64,000 bases of DNA from NCBI GenBank assembly GCA_023399455.1, contig JAEWPN010000093.1:10559-74558 (forward strand), in the 5' to 3' direction. Origin of the DNA: Bacillota bacterium. GTDB lineage: Bacteria; Bacillota; Clostridia; Lachnospirales; Lachnospiraceae. The stretch's first letter is position 1, and every line of letters begins with the position of its first letter. The position numbers and the translations under genes are program-made. Below are positions 1-9,350 of this stretch, one piece after another. Under the pieces are notes generated by a model that was not told the DNA's origin, did no database searches, and saw only the letters and a program-made list of their open reading frames with translations.

Positions 1-949
1 TATAATTTGCCTTCGTCCGCGAACGAAGGGGAAGTCCCGTCTCCACATCGAAAGGCTCCGCTCCATGAAATCTCGCCGGATGCCGCTCCGCAGGCTTATA
101 TCCCTTTCCTTTCTCGGTAATCACATGAATCAGTACGGACTTCTTTATCTTCTTCGCTTCCTGAAATACGCGCACCATCTGGCCGATATTGTGTCCATCC
201 ACGGGGCCTAAATAAGTAATTCCCATGTCCTCAAAAAACATCCCCGGAATGACCAGCTGCTTGAAGCTGTTTTTTGCCCTTCGGATGAACTTCACCATCT
301 GTTCTCCGTATTTAGGCATGTCTTTTAACGTATTATATACACCATCTCTCAAATCCAGATAGCTTCCCGCAGTCCGAATGTTGTTCAGGTACTTAGACAC
401 TCCTCCAACATTTTCAGAAATTGACATGTTATTATCGTTTAATATTATCATGAAATTGGTTTCCTGCCTGGCGGCGTTGTTCAGCGCCTCATAGGCCATT
501 CCTCCCGTTAAGGAACCGTCCCCAATAACGGAAACCACAGTATGTTTCTCACCGTTTAAGTCTCTGGCCTTTACCAACCCCAGTCCTGCCGATATGGAGG
601 TAGAGCTGTGCCCCGTATCGAAACTGTCACAGTTACTCTCCTTGCGTTTGGGAAAACCGCTCATTCCGCCGTATTTGCGCAGGGTTTCAAAGCCGTCTCT
701 TCTTCCGGTCAATAATTTATGGGTATAGGATTGATGACCTACGTCCCATATGATCTTATCATCGGGAAGCTTTAACGCCAGATGCAGTGCCATAGTAAGC
801 TCTACGGCTCCCAGATTGGAGCCCAGATGACCGCCCGTCACGCTTATCTTCTCTATAAGAAATTCCCTTATTTCCCCGGCTAGCGCCGGATAATCCTTTT
901 CATCGATATTTTTAATATCATTAACTTTTTGAATATTGTCTAACAGCAT
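1..949 (-). CDS. dxs: 1-deoxy-D-xylulose-5-phosphate synthase, N-terminal part (cut by window edge)
   Basis: Thiamine-diphosphate enzyme that condenses pyruvate and glyceraldehyde 3-phosphate, the first step of the MEP isoprenoid pathway. The ATG at 949 follows a weak GAGGTG-like ribosome site. About 316 residues are visible and the frame is open to base 1; family members are about 620 residues, so the C-terminal half is missing only because of the window edge. Seen directly: the VTGGHLGSNLG segment near the start, the WDVGHQSYTHKLLTGR segment, and the ThDP/metal motif GDGSLTGGMAYEALNNA, all classic for Dxs. It lies 13 bases after ispA in the same direction, so the two isoprenoid genes are probably co-transcribed. 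Confidence 0.97.
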   Translation of the reverse strand, partial: MLLDNIQKVNDIKNIDEKDYPALAGEIREFLIEKISVTGGHLGSNLGAVELTMALHLALKLPDDKIIWDVGHQSYTHKLLTGRRDGFETLRKYGGMSGFPKRKESNCDSFDTGHSSTSISAGLGLVKARDLNGEKHTVVSVIGDGSLTGGMAYEALNNAARQETNFMIILNDNNMSISENVGGVSKYLNNIRTAGSYLDLRDGVYNTLKDMPKYGEQMVKFIRRAKNSFKQLVIPGMFFEDMGITYLGPVDGHNIGQMVRVFQEAKKIKKSVLIHVITEKGKGYKPAERHPARFHGAEPFDVETGLPLRSRTKANY

Positions 950-962
950 GTCTGCACCTCAT

Positions 963-1865
963 CTATTTTTCTCTGGTAATCAACTGTTTTATCAGAGCTT
1001 CCAAAAATTCATTTCTGTTATCAAAGGAACTTAAGATACCTGCGGCTTCCACCGAAAGACTTTCCACCTCCGCCTTCGCCCGTTCCATCCCCTTCAGCGC
1101 AACATATGTTGACTTATGATTCTTCTCATCGCTTCCAGTCTGCTTACCTAATACCTCAAGACTGCTCGTGATATCCAGAATATCATCCTGGATCTGAAAT
1201 GCGATGCCTACGTTATAAGCACATGTTTCGATCTTAAAAAGCTCCTCGTCCGAGGCTCCGGCTAACGTTGCCCCTATCATCATCGCACTCTGAATAAGAG
1301 CCGCCGTCTTATATCCGTAAATGAACAGAAGCTGATCCTGTGTCACCTCACCACCCATATTCTCCGCTTCAATATCCGCAGTCTGCCCGCCGATCATTCC
1401 GTATATGCCTGCCTTGCCTGCCAAAATGGAAAGTGCCCTGTACACCCTTTCCATCTCCTGCGCATTCTTCGTCCTTGAAAACGCTGAAACCGCCGTCTCA
1501 AAAGCGAAATTCAAAAGTGCGTCCCCCGCCAGCACCGCCATGCCCTCTCCATAAACAGCATGGGTCGTCTTCCTTCCTCTCCGGTACTCATCATCGTCCA
1601 TACACGGCAAATCGTCGTGTACCAGGGAATAGGTATGTATCATCTCCAGAGCAGCCATAAAAGGCTCCTCCAGGCCTTCTTCCCCATTGAACATTTTATA
1701 AGTTTCCTGTAAAAGCATAGGACGAAGTCTTTTTCCGCCGGCCAGGATACTATAGTTCATAGCCTCTATCACCGTCTTCTGATATCCCTTTTCTTCCGGC
1801 AGAAAGCGACGAACAATTTTTTCTATCTGACCGGTTTTCTGTGCCATCTCATCTTTAAAATTCAT
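963..1865 (-). CDS. ispA: Polyprenyl (farnesyl/geranyl) diphosphate synthase
   Basis: Trans-isoprenyl diphosphate synthase, 300 residues, that elongates DMAPP with IPP to farnesyl (possibly geranylgeranyl) diphosphate. The first aspartate-rich motif is DDLPCMDDD (near residue 90) followed by RRGR; the second is QDDILD (near residue 227). Both bind Mg-diphosphate. The insertion in the first motif (DDxxxxD type) is normal for bacterial FPP synthases. The start overlaps the 3' end of xseB by 11 bases, indicating translational coupling, and dxs follows directly. The product would feed UppS, also encoded in this window. Chain-length specificity cannot be read with certainty. Confidence 0.95.
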   Translation of the reverse strand: MNFKDEMAQKTGQIEKIVRRFLPEEKGYQKTVIEAMNYSILAGGKRLRPMLLQETYKMFNGEEGLEEPFMAALEMIHTYSLVHDDLPCMDDDEYRRGRKTTHAVYGEGMAVLAGDALLNFAFETAVSAFSRTKNAQEMERVYRALSILAGKAGIYGMIGGQTADIEAENMGGEVTQDQLLFIYGYKTAALIQSAMMIGATLAGASDEELFKIETCAYNVGIAFQIQDDILDITSSLEVLGKQTGSDEKNHKSTYVALKGMERAKAEVESLSVEAAGILSSFDNRNEFLEALIKQLITREK

Positions 1866-2070
1866 TCACTTCACCATCTTCATTTATCTGAAGAACCTTT
1901 TTTTCCACTTTGTCAATCTTGTCGTTGCAGTATTTCAGTATGTTCATCCCTTCCTTATACACGAAGAAGGAGTCCTCCAATGAGATATCTTCAGATTCCA
2001 GCTTAGCCACGGCTTCCTCCAGCTCGGAAAATGCTTCCTCTAATGTCAGTTCTTTTTTTTCTTCTCCCAT
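1855..2070 (-). CDS. xseB: Exodeoxyribonuclease VII small subunit
   Basis: Small helical subunit (71 residues, normal size) of ExoVII, which degrades single-stranded DNA together with XseA. The signature LTLEEAFSELEEAVAKLESEDISLEDSF is recognisable across residues 8-35, followed by the usual YKEGMNILKYC helix. It overlaps xseA by 25 bases upstream and ispA by 11 bases downstream, so three genes are tightly coupled. Confidence 0.95.
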   Translation of the reverse strand: MGEEKKELTLEEAFSELEEAVAKLESEDISLEDSFFVYKEGMNILKYCNDKIDKVEKKVLQINEDGEVNEF

Positions 2071-3269
2071 ACAACACTCTCCTTATCTACTGCTTTCGCT
2101 TTGATCAGTCCGTTTTTCACGTGGACATGCAGCATATCGCCAATTTCCACGCTGTGAATATCCGTCACAGTTCTGCCTGTTTCATCTGAAACGTAGGAAA
2201 ATCCCTGATTCAGCTTGTCCAAGGGCGACAGCCCCTTCAGTCTCTCTATATAGACCTCCAGTCTATGCCTCTTTTTGGATACTTTACCGCGCATAGCTTC
2301 TTCCAGCCGCTCCTCCAGCTTAAGTGCGAGAGTTCGTTTTTCCCGAATCTGCCCTGCGGGACTCAAGTATCTCAATTTTATTTTTAAATTGTCCAGCCTG
2401 CCCTTGTATAAGTTAAGCCTATTCCTAAGCAGGCGCTTCAATGTATAATCATAATCTCTAAGTGTTTCTTCATATTTCCTATATTCATATACTGCCAGCT
2501 CCGCTGCCGCAGAAGGCGTTGGCGCACGCAAATCCGCCACGTAATCTGCAATCGTCGTATCCGTCTCGTGGCCTACCGCAGAAATGACCGGCACACTGCA
2601 GTCGAAAATCGCCTGTGCCACCGTCTCTTCGTTGAATGCCCATAAATCTTCTATGGAGCCTCCTCCGCGTCCTGCGATAATCACATCCACACCATAGTGC
2701 TCAAGCGTCCTTATTCCCTTCACTATGGAGGAAGCAGCCTGTTCTCCTTGTACGATTGCGGGATATACCACAATCTGCACGTATGGATTTCGTCTGGATG
2801 CGATGTTGATTATGTCTCTTACCGCAGCTCCGGTAGATGCCGTAACCACTCCCAACATTTTTATATATTTAGGAATCGGCTGCTTATAAGAGCTATCGAA
2901 CATCCCTCTTTCTTCCAACTCCCTTTTTAACCTCTCAAATCTTTCGTACAAAAGCCCTGCGCCGTCCAATACGATCTGTTTGGCATAAAGCTGATACTTT
3001 CCGTCCCTTTCGTATATATCTATCGTTCCGCCGGCAACTACCGACTGTCCTTCCTGCATCCGAAAAGCAAGACCGGAACGGTTTCCTGCAAACATAACAC
3101 AGGAAATCGTTCCTTTCTCATCCTTTAACGTAAAATAAATATGCCTCGAAGAATGATATTTGCAATTGCTCACTTCGCCTCTGACGAATACCGATTGCAG
3201 CATAAAATCCTGCGTAAACATATTTTTAATATATGAATTTATTTGTGCTACAGTATACACATTCTGCAT
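2046..3269 (-). CDS. xseA: Exodeoxyribonuclease VII large subunit
   Basis: Catalytic subunit of ExoVII, 407 residues. It starts with the N-terminal OB-fold (residues 1-100, VFVRGEVSNCKYHSSRHIYFTLKD), continues with the catalytic core containing GVVTASTGAAVRDI, IIAGRGGGSIEDLWAFN and SAVGHETDTTIADYVAD, and ends in a coiled coil. Family knowledge places the active site in the latter conserved blocks. The gene starts 11 bases after the nusB stop and overlaps xseB, so the order nusB-xseA-xseB-ispA-dxs reads as one operon, a common arrangement in Clostridia. Confidence 0.97.
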   Translation of the reverse strand: MQNVYTVAQINSYIKNMFTQDFMLQSVFVRGEVSNCKYHSSRHIYFTLKDEKGTISCVMFAGNRSGLAFRMQEGQSVVAGGTIDIYERDGKYQLYAKQIVLDGAGLLYERFERLKRELEERGMFDSSYKQPIPKYIKMLGVVTASTGAAVRDIINIASRRNPYVQIVVYPAIVQGEQAASSIVKGIRTLEHYGVDVIIAGRGGGSIEDLWAFNEETVAQAIFDCSVPVISAVGHETDTTIADYVADLRAPTPSAAAELAVYEYRKYEETLRDYDYTLKRLLRNRLNLYKGRLDNLKIKLRYLSPAGQIREKRTLALKLEERLEEAMRGKVSKKRHRLEVYIERLKGLSPLDKLNQGFSYVSDETGRTVTDIHSVEIGDMLHVHVKNGLIKAKAVDKESVVWEKKKKN

Positions 3270-3280
3270 AACTATCCCGC

Positions 3281-3676
3281 CTAAGCAAATTTAGCAAGTA
3301 CTCCGTTAATAAATCCGGGAGAATTATCCTGCCCAAACTTTTTTGCCAATTCTACAGCTTCATTGATCGCCACTCCCGTAGGAATTTCGTCATCATATTT
3401 TATTTCATAAACAGCAAGACGAATAAGAGTCAGATCTACCTTCCCCATACGGGAAGTATCCCACCCTTTCGTTTCTTTATTAATCATCTCGTCAATGATG
3501 TCAAGCCTGGAAACAATATCTTCATACTTCTTCAAAATATAGCGTTCGCTTTCTTCATCCGCCGTATTCTCATCTTCAAAAAACAGCTTTTCCTGCTCCG
3601 GCATATCCTCTCTCGCATTGAATTCGACGCGAAAGAGCAACTTGAAAATCTGTTCCCGCAGTTCTCTTCTTCCCAT
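3281..3676 (-). CDS. nusB: Transcription antitermination factor NusB
   Basis: All-helical RNA-binding factor (131 residues, normal length) that acts with NusE/S10 in rRNA antitermination. The N-terminus [19 protein letters not shown] and the C-terminal block [27 protein letters not shown] are typical. It sits 13 bases downstream of the Asp23/Gls24 gene and just ahead of xseA, the usual clostridial neighbourhood. Confidence 0.95.
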   Translation of the reverse strand: MGRRELREQIFKLLFRVEFNAREDMPEQEKLFFEDENTADEESERYILKKYEDIVSRLDIIDEMINKETKGWDTSRMGKVDLTLIRLAVYEIKYDDEIPTGVAINEAVELAKKFGQDNSPGFINGVLAKFA

Positions 3677-3689
3677 GGGTATACTCTTC

Positions 3690-4076
3690 CTATCTGTCTT
3701 TTTGCATATTCACGCCTGCGATGCGGATGTTCACGCTGGATACCTCGAGTCCTGTCATATTTTCAATGGCATTCTTCACCTTCTCCTGAACCTTACGGCT
3801 GGTTACGGGAATATTGAATCCGTATTCCATGATAAGCGCCAAATCGACTTCTACAACCTTATCAAGAACATCGACCTTTACACCCTTCTTCATATTTTTC
3901 ACGCCGACCATGCTCATCAGCTCGTTGGTCGCATTTCCCGCCATAGACGCAACACCTTCTACCTCCGTCGCCGCGATTCCTGCTATCATGGCAACCACAT
4001 CGTCCGCTATTTTAACTGCCCCGGTGCTTTCATCATCCTGTAATACATACGTGCTTCTATCTAATTCCTTTTCCAT
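3690..4076 (-). CDS. Asp23/Gls24 family envelope stress-response protein
   Basis: Small protein of 128 residues with the Asp23/Gls24 (DUF322) core: [25 protein letters not shown], then [23 protein letters not shown] and the C-terminal [15 protein letters not shown]. In Firmicutes such proteins are cytoplasmic, often membrane-associated, and linked to cell-envelope stress; the exact role is unsettled. It is the first gene of the nusB-xseAB-ispA-dxs run. A GGAGG ribosome site precedes the ATG. The upstream AT-rich stretch (TATATTATAC near 4130-4140) may hold a promoter, but I could not match a convincing -35. Confidence 0.93.
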   Translation of the reverse strand: MEKELDRSTYVLQDDESTGAVKIADDVVAMIAGIAATEVEGVASMAGNATNELMSMVGVKNMKKGVKVDVLDKVVEVDLALIMEYGFNIPVTSRKVQEKVKNAIENMTGLEVSSVNIRIAGVNMQKDR

Positions 4077-4202
4077 TTAAACGACCTCCATTCAGTGCGA
4101 AACTTAATTCTGATTAAATATATCTATTTGTATAATATACCAAAATTTACGACTTTTGCATAGACCCTTCTTTCGCGGCAAACGGGTATAACCGCAAGCT
4201 TT

Positions 4203-5486
4203 TTACAGCCAAAAGCTTAGGCTTAGCTGTTCCTTGTTGTCTGCATAGGCGATAACTCCGTCCGGGCTGTCCAGATATTCGAAAATCTCCTGCTCTTCGA
4301 TCAACGCATCCTCCATCTCCTCGTACACTGTCTTGTCGCTGCACTTTAACGTGACGTAGGTACTCCCCTCTTCGTATTCTTTTATGAAGAGCTCTTTTAG
4401 CTTGTCCCTATCCACGGAAGAAAAATACGCCCCTTCCCGCACATAATAATTCGCAAGCATGGAATTGCATTCCGGCAGGGCTACCACATTTTCTATGGTA
4501 TGTGTTTTGCTTAACTGTTCGGTGGTAACGCACAGGTAGTCGTAATTGATAGTCGGCAGATGCTCTTTCTCATATCCCGCGTCACCCTGTGCCTCCTCCA
4601 TCTGATAAGAGGCATCCCCCCACGTAGGGTCTACATAATAATAATTTCCGTCTATCATTACCAGATTCCATGCATGGCCTTCCCCGTCGGAGACCCTTCC
4701 GATTACCAACGTAGAAAAAATATCCAGACGCCCAAGCAGATATTGCATAGCCTTCGCATAACCCTGACACACCGACTCTCCGTATAAAAAGACGGAACAG
4801 ATATTCTGATTATCGGCAGCCTGCGAATTATATTCAGTGGCACCTATGATATATTCATAAATATACTTCACTTTTTCGTATTCATCCGAATCTGCTGGAA
4901 GTCCCGCCAGACATTTCTCCGCATAAGCATCGATGAGTTTCTGTCTGCGCTTCGCCTCTTCCTCATCGATGTGATAGGTCCCGGTAAACGTAATCTTTTT
5001 CAATTCCTCGCCCAGTGTATATTTGGTAAAGGTATACCCATCTACATAGAAAATTTCAGGATGGTCGTTTAAGACACACTGAAAAACTTTATCTATGCTG
5101 CCCGTATCCATGCTGGAAATGAGCACATCCTCTCCCCGACCCGAAAGCACCTGAAATATTTCCGTATAAATAATTTGCTCTTCTTCGGTAAGCCTTTCGA
5201 AATTGTAATTTCCTTTTTGTGCGGCAATAAGCCCCGGCATTTCTTCTTCCGTAAGGCCAAGCGCAGCCCGGACAGCATTATCGTCCTTCTCCGACTCCCC
5301 TAAGGTCTGAGGGGCCTTTGAGCTTTCCTCATTTGTCTCTTCCCCGCGTGTTTTGTACTCATTTTCTTCCGCATTTTTTTCTTCAGCCGTCGTTACGGGC
5401 GCTTTTTCTGGCGATTTCACTTCCGGAGCGCATCCCATGAGCAGAAGAAATACTAGTAAAAAGGCAATCCGATTCTTTTTCATCAT
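4203..5486 (-). CDS. Lipoprotein with transglutaminase-like domain
   Basis: Secreted lipoprotein of 427 residues. A lipobox (FLLLMGC, Cys19) ends a lysine-led signal peptide. Residues about 24-75 are a Glu/Lys/Thr-rich linker. The transglutaminase-core triad is visible as Cys240 ([12 protein letters not shown]), His271 (GEGHAWNLV) and Asp286 ([10 protein letters not shown]), spaced as in the bacterial transglutaminase/protease-like superfamily. The substrate is unknown; a peptidase or cross-linking role at the cell surface is inference. The start codon follows the prfC stop with no gap (stop TAA, then ATG-ATG), so the gene is probably translated from the deoB-prfC transcript. No strong ribosome site of its own is visible. 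Confidence 0.85.
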   Translation of the reverse strand: MMKKNRIAFLLVFLLLMGCAPEVKSPEKAPVTTAEEKNAEENEYKTRGEETNEESSKAPQTLGESEKDDNAVRAALGLTEEEMPGLIAAQKGNYNFERLTEEEQIIYTEIFQVLSGRGEDVLISSMDTGSIDKVFQCVLNDHPEIFYVDGYTFTKYTLGEELKKITFTGTYHIDEEEAKRRQKLIDAYAEKCLAGLPADSDEYEKVKYIYEYIIGATEYNSQAADNQNICSVFLYGESVCQGYAKAMQYLLGRLDIFSTLVIGRVSDGEGHAWNLVMIDGNYYYVDPTWGDASYQMEEAQGDAGYEKEHLPTINYDYLCVTTEQLSKTHTIENVVALPECNSMLANYYVREGAYFSSVDRDKLKELFIKEYEEGSTYVTLKCSDKTVYEEMEDALIEEQEIFEYLDSPDGVIAYADNKEQLSLSFWL

Positions 5487-7079
5487 TTAATCACGTCCAA
5501 ATTCAGATAATATTAATCCTTCATTTCTGTCGAGTGTCATACCGATACTCCATTGATTGATAAAGAGAAGCAAGGGATTCCCCTTCATATCCTTCACCTT
5601 TTTCATATCGGAAGTTCCCGTCAGCTTTACCATATCGATATCTTTATTCTCTACCCAGCGAATGTATTCATAGGGAAGATTCTCAAGCCTTATTTCCACA
5701 TTATATTCTTTTTCCAACCGGTATTTTAAGACCTCGAACTGCAGTACTCCTACCACGCCTACTATGATTTCCTCCATACCGGTATTAAATTCCTGAAAAA
5801 TCTGAATTGCGCCTTCCTGCGCAATCTGTGTAATCCCTTTTACGAACTGCTTACGCTTCATCGTATCCATCTGGCGTACCCTCGCGAAATGCTCCGGTGC
5901 AAAGGTAGGTATTCCTTCATACTGAAATTGTTCCTTAGGCATGCAGAGTGTATCTCCAATGGAGAAAATTCCCGGATCGAACACTCCGATAATATCTCCG
6001 GCATATGCCTCATCCAATATCTTCCTCTCGCTTGCCATGATCTGCTGAGGCTGAGACAGGCGCATGATCTTCCCGCCCTGAATATGCTTCACTTCCATGC
6101 TTGCTTCGTATTTCCCGGAGCAGATTCTCATGAATGCGATTCTGTCCCGATGGGCCTTATTCATATTTGCCTGAATCTTGAATACAAATGCGGAAAAGTC
6201 GTTCTCCACCGGATGTATCAATCCTATATCCGCCTTTCTCGGAAGCGGTGTAGTCGTCATCTTAAGGAAATACTGCAAAAATATCTCCACACCGAAGTTC
6301 GTCAAGGCGGAGCCAAAAAATACAGGAGTCAATTCACCGGCCTGCACTACCTCCAGGTCGAACTGCGCACTGGCTCCGTCTAAAAGCTCGACTTCCTCTA
6401 AAAACTGCCCCTTCAAGTCCCCTCCTATATACTTGGAAAGCTCGTCCTCTTTCTCAATAGGGATTACAGTAATCTCCCCTTCCTTCGTCCCTTTTTGCGT
6501 ATCCGCATACATGACTACGTTTTTTTCTCCTCTGTCATAAACACCTTTAAAGTTCTTGCCGGAGCCTATCGGCCAATTGATCGGACATGTGGCGATACCA
6601 AGCTCCCGCTCTATTTCATCCAAAAGTTCAAACATATCACCGGCGTCCCTGTCCATCTTATTAATAAAGGTAAAGATGGGAATTTTCCGCATGACACATA
6701 CCTTAAAAAGCTTTCTCGTCTGAGCTTCTACACCCTTGGAAGCGTCGATGACCATAACTGCGGAATCCGCCGCCATCAGGGTACGATAAGTGTCCTCGGA
6801 AAAATCCTGATGTCCCGGGGTATCCAATATATTAATACAATAACCATCATATCCAAATTGCAGAACGCTGGAAGTAACGGAAATACCTCTCTCCTTTTCT
6901 ATCTCCATCCAGTCGGAAACCGCATGCCTCGCGGTAGCCTTTCCCTTTACGCTTCCGGCCAGATTGATTGCTCCTCCATAGAGCAGAAATTTCTCCGTCA
7001 AAGTGGTTTTTCCCGCATCGGGATGCGAAATAATCGCAAAAGTCCTCCGCTTGTTTATTTCCTCTGCATAGTTGCTCAC
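5487..7079 (-). CDS. prfC: Peptide chain release factor 3
   Basis: Translational GTPase of 530 residues that recycles RF1/RF2 after termination. The G-domain motifs are visible: SHPDAGKTTLTE, the GISVTSS switch, DTPGHQDFSEDTYRTL and NKMDRD. The start was set at the GTG at 7079 because an AGGAGG ribosome site lies 8 bases upstream and the protein then begins SNYAEEINKRRTFAIISHPD, as in the family. The frame is open a further 23 codons to an ATG at 7148, but that stretch lies partly inside the inserted repeat element and should not be counted as protein. The original partner upstream is deoB. Confidence 0.95.
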   Translation of the reverse strand: MSNYAEEINKRRTFAIISHPDAGKTTLTEKFLLYGGAINLAGSVKGKATARHAVSDWMEIEKERGISVTSSVLQFGYDGYCINILDTPGHQDFSEDTYRTLMAADSAVMVIDASKGVEAQTRKLFKVCVMRKIPIFTFINKMDRDAGDMFELLDEIERELGIATCPINWPIGSGKNFKGVYDRGEKNVVMYADTQKGTKEGEITVIPIEKEDELSKYIGGDLKGQFLEEVELLDGASAQFDLEVVQAGELTPVFFGSALTNFGVEIFLQYFLKMTTTPLPRKADIGLIHPVENDFSAFVFKIQANMNKAHRDRIAFMRICSGKYEASMEVKHIQGGKIMRLSQPQQIMASERKILDEAYAGDIIGVFDPGIFSIGDTLCMPKEQFQYEGIPTFAPEHFARVRQMDTMKRKQFVKGITQIAQEGAIQIFQEFNTGMEEIIVGVVGVLQFEVLKYRLEKEYNVEIRLENLPYEYIRWVENKDIDMVKLTGTSDMKKVKDMKGNPLLLFINQWSIGMTLDRNEGLILSEFGRD

Positions 7080-7106
7080 ATTTTTATCCTCCTGTTTCTC
7101 TTTTAC

Positions 7107-7239
7107 GTTACTGTTCACTCCGTTCACAGCAACGCATGATTTCTGCATTTAAATTCGCTCTGCGAAGCAGAAATCATCTCTTGAGTCACGTTCTTACGCA
7201 GCTTAACAGCAAGTGTTAAGCTACTGTGTGAACAGTAAC
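7107..7239. mobile_element. MITE-like 133-bp element between deoB and prfC
   Basis: The ends are a perfect 12-bp inverted repeat: GTTACTGTTCAC at 7107-7118 and GTGAACAGTAAC at 7228-7239. The element is flanked by an identical 8-bp direct repeat TCTTTTAC at 7099-7106 and 7240-7247, as expected of a target-site duplication. Inside are two further hairpins: ATGATTTCTGC (7136-7146) with GCAGAAATCAT (7167-7177), and AGCTTAAC (7200-7207) with GTTAAGCT (7215-7222). No coding capacity is seen. The right-hand duplication covers the deoB stop codon, so removing the element would place prfC about 20 bases after deoB. The transposase family that could mobilise it is not identifiable here. Confidence 0.65.
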
Positions 7240-7243
7240 TCTT

Positions 7244-8395
7244 TTACAGCATCGTTTTTCCGTCAAACTGAGGCTCTATTTCAAAATAATCGAGCACCGT
7301 TGCACCGATATCCGCAAAAGTGTCTCTCGTACCCATGTTCTTCGGTTCTATATTTTTTCCGTACATAAGAAACGGCGTATGCTCCCTCGAATGATCCGTC
7401 GATACCGTATAGCCCGGATCGCATCCGTGGTCCGCCGTAATCATAAGCGCATCCTCAGGCCTCATTTTGCGAAGAATCTCAGGCAGTCTCGTGTCAAAGT
7501 AGGTGAGAGCCTTTGCATACCCATCGATGTCGTTTCTATGTCCGTACAGCATATCGTAGTCTACCAGATTGATGAAGCACAGTCCACAAAAATCTTTTTC
7601 CATCATTTCCAGCGTTTTATCGATTCCATCCTCATTGCTTTTCGTATAGGTGAATTCCGTGATTCCCTTTCCTGCAAAAATATCATTTATCTTTCCTACG
7701 GCAATAACGTCTCTGCCTTCCGCCTTAAGCTGGTCCAGCATGGTAACTGCCGGCGGCTCCAGAGAATAGTCATGTCTTCCTGAAGTGCGCACATAATTGC
7801 CGCTAACTCCGGCAAAAGGTCTGGCGATCACTCTTCCTACCCCGTGTTTTCCGGCAAGCAGCTTTCTTGCTATGGCGCAGTATTCATATAAGATTGCAAG
7901 GGGAACGACATCTTCATGGGCAGCGATTTGAAATACGCTATCCGCAGAAGTATATATGATGAGCTTTCCGGTTTTCACATGCTCATCGCCGTAATCCTTT
8001 ATTACCTCCGTGCCAGAATATGGCTTGTTACACAGTATCTCTTTTCCCGTCAGGGCTACGAATTCATCGATGACCTCCCCCGGAAATCCGTCGGGATAGG
8101 TGGGAAGCGGCTCCTTCGACAGGACTCCTGCGATCTCCCAATGTCCGATCGTCGTATCTTTTCCCTTAGATGCCTCTTTCATACGGGCAATTCTGGCCGC
8201 CGGATTCTCAGTCCTCTCCCCGCAGGTAACTCCATCTATGTTGAATAATCCCATGTCTCTCATATTAGGCATGGAAAAATAAGGACTGGATGCGGCAGAA
8301 GACAGGGTATTGGTACCTTCATCCCCATATTCCTTCGCATCCTCCATCGCTCCAATTCCTACACTATCGAGTACAATTAAAAATATACGTTTCAT
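7244..8395 (-). CDS. deoB: Phosphopentomutase
   Basis: Alkaline-phosphatase-superfamily mutase that interconverts ribose/deoxyribose 1-phosphate and 5-phosphate in nucleoside salvage; 383 residues, normal for the family. It shows the metal-site starts FLIVLDSVGIGAMEDA (residues 5-20) and ITADHGCDPGYTVSTDHSREHTPFLMYG (near residues 320-345), plus the central GTEVIKDYGDEH block. The stop codon lies inside the target duplication of the MITE-like element. An extended -10 promoter is seen about 75 bases upstream of the start. The nucleoside-type BMP transporter near 51-56 kb may supply its pathway. Confidence 0.97.
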   Translation of the reverse strand: MKRIFLIVLDSVGIGAMEDAKEYGDEGTNTLSSAASSPYFSMPNMRDMGLFNIDGVTCGERTENPAARIARMKEASKGKDTTIGHWEIAGVLSKEPLPTYPDGFPGEVIDEFVALTGKEILCNKPYSGTEVIKDYGDEHVKTGKLIIYTSADSVFQIAAHEDVVPLAILYEYCAIARKLLAGKHGVGRVIARPFAGVSGNYVRTSGRHDYSLEPPAVTMLDQLKAEGRDVIAVGKINDIFAGKGITEFTYTKSNEDGIDKTLEMMEKDFCGLCFINLVDYDMLYGHRNDIDGYAKALTYFDTRLPEILRKMRPEDALMITADHGCDPGYTVSTDHSREHTPFLMYGKNIEPKNMGTRDTFADIGATVLDYFEIEPQFDGKTML

Positions 8396-8471
8396 AAGTA
8401 CACCTCTCTGCTTCTCTTTGCATGGCGCATCCGCCTGCCGGATGCGTCCAAATTACTGACTAGCGTTACAT

Positions 8472-8480
8472 ATTATAGCA
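8472..8480 (-). promoter_or_regulatory. Extended -10 promoter for deoB-prfC
   Basis: On the minus strand TGC-TATAAT forms a consensus extended -10 element (TATAAT at 8477-8472). No good -35 is present at 17 bases, which extended -10 promoters tolerate. Between it and the deoB start is an 8-bp hairpin CGCATCCG/CGGATGCG (8426-8433 and 8439-8446) of unknown role. Confidence 0.55.
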
Positions 8481-8575
8481 CATCTTTTCTCTCAAATAAA
8501 CTCTTATATTTTTGCCGAAAAGCTCTCTTACAGACGGAAGCTTATTTTCTTATTTTGACTTCCTAATTACTCTGC

Positions 8576-9319
8576 TTATTCTGCCGCGGTCGTGCTTATA
8601 ATAATCGTTTCAGGCGCTACTCCGGTTTTGCGGATAATGATGTCTTCGATCTGAGCGCGCTGCGCCTCTGACAACTCTGTCGCATTCACTACTACGTCCA
8701 CGCCGGTGTCGCTGATGCTCACTACTACATCGGAAAAGCCTTTTGCTTCCAAAAGAATCTCGGCAGCGGTCTCTTTTTCCGCAATATCTGTAAGGGCTAT
8801 CATATTATCAACGGCTTCCTGTTTCTGGCTCTCAGTAATATTGGCGTTGTTGATGATTTCCAATAATGTTTCTTTATTTTTTGCCCTTGTTTGTTCCTTT
8901 AACAGCTTAGCACCGGAAAGCGAGCTCGTGCTGGCGGTGGAAGTAAATACAGCTTCACCCGGCACTCCACTATCAGCAGGAGTGGTTTCATCTACGTTCT
9001 CCGCCATTCCTTCATCGAGATAATCAGCAACAACTACATCCCCATCGGAATCGAGGCTCTCAATATCTCCATAGGCGGAATCCAAAGCCGCATCTTCATC
9101 AGAAATATCAAAGAGCGAAGCAACATCCGTATCCACCGTATCGGAGTCAGCGCTATCTGCATTCAAACCGTTATCGTCGCTGACCACCGTGTCGCTTTCT
9201 ACTGTCATTATATCCTCTTCTGTAACCTTCGTACCTGCAAAATTCAGGTAACCTGCAACAGCAATCATAATTGCAAGTGCAGTAATCATAATCTGGTTCT
9301 TTTTAAGCATATTTTTCAC
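8576..9319 (-). CDS. spoIIIAH: Stage III sporulation protein AH
   Basis: Mother-cell membrane protein, 247 residues, whose extracellular C-terminal domain (YscJ/FliF-like ring-building fold) joins forespore SpoIIQ or its clostridial counterpart in the SpoIIIA-SpoIIQ channel. Seen: one N-terminal transmembrane segment (MITALAIMIAVAGYLNF), a long acidic Asp/Ser/Glu linker (about residues 35-125), and a C-terminal domain from about residue 140 with ALTDIAEKETAAEILLEAKGFSDVVVSIS. It is last of eight collinear spoIIIA genes. No clear terminator follows. Confidence 0.93.
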   Translation of the reverse strand: MKNMLKKNQIMITALAIMIAVAGYLNFAGTKVTEEDIMTVESDTVVSDDNGLNADSADSDTVDTDVASLFDISDEDAALDSAYGDIESLDSDGDVVVADYLDEGMAENVDETTPADSGVPGEAVFTSTASTSSLSGAKLLKEQTRAKNKETLLEIINNANITESQKQEAVDNMIALTDIAEKETAAEILLEAKGFSDVVVSISDTGVDVVVNATELSEAQRAQIEDIIIRKTGVAPETIIISTTAAE

Positions 9320-9350
9320 GCGATTCTCCCCTTTTCTTTATTCGGTTTCC

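Noticed and set aside
7080..7148. Longer prfC start at the ATG at 7148
   Set aside because: The additional 23 codons run into the inserted element; the GTG at 7079 has a good AGGAGG site and matches family length.
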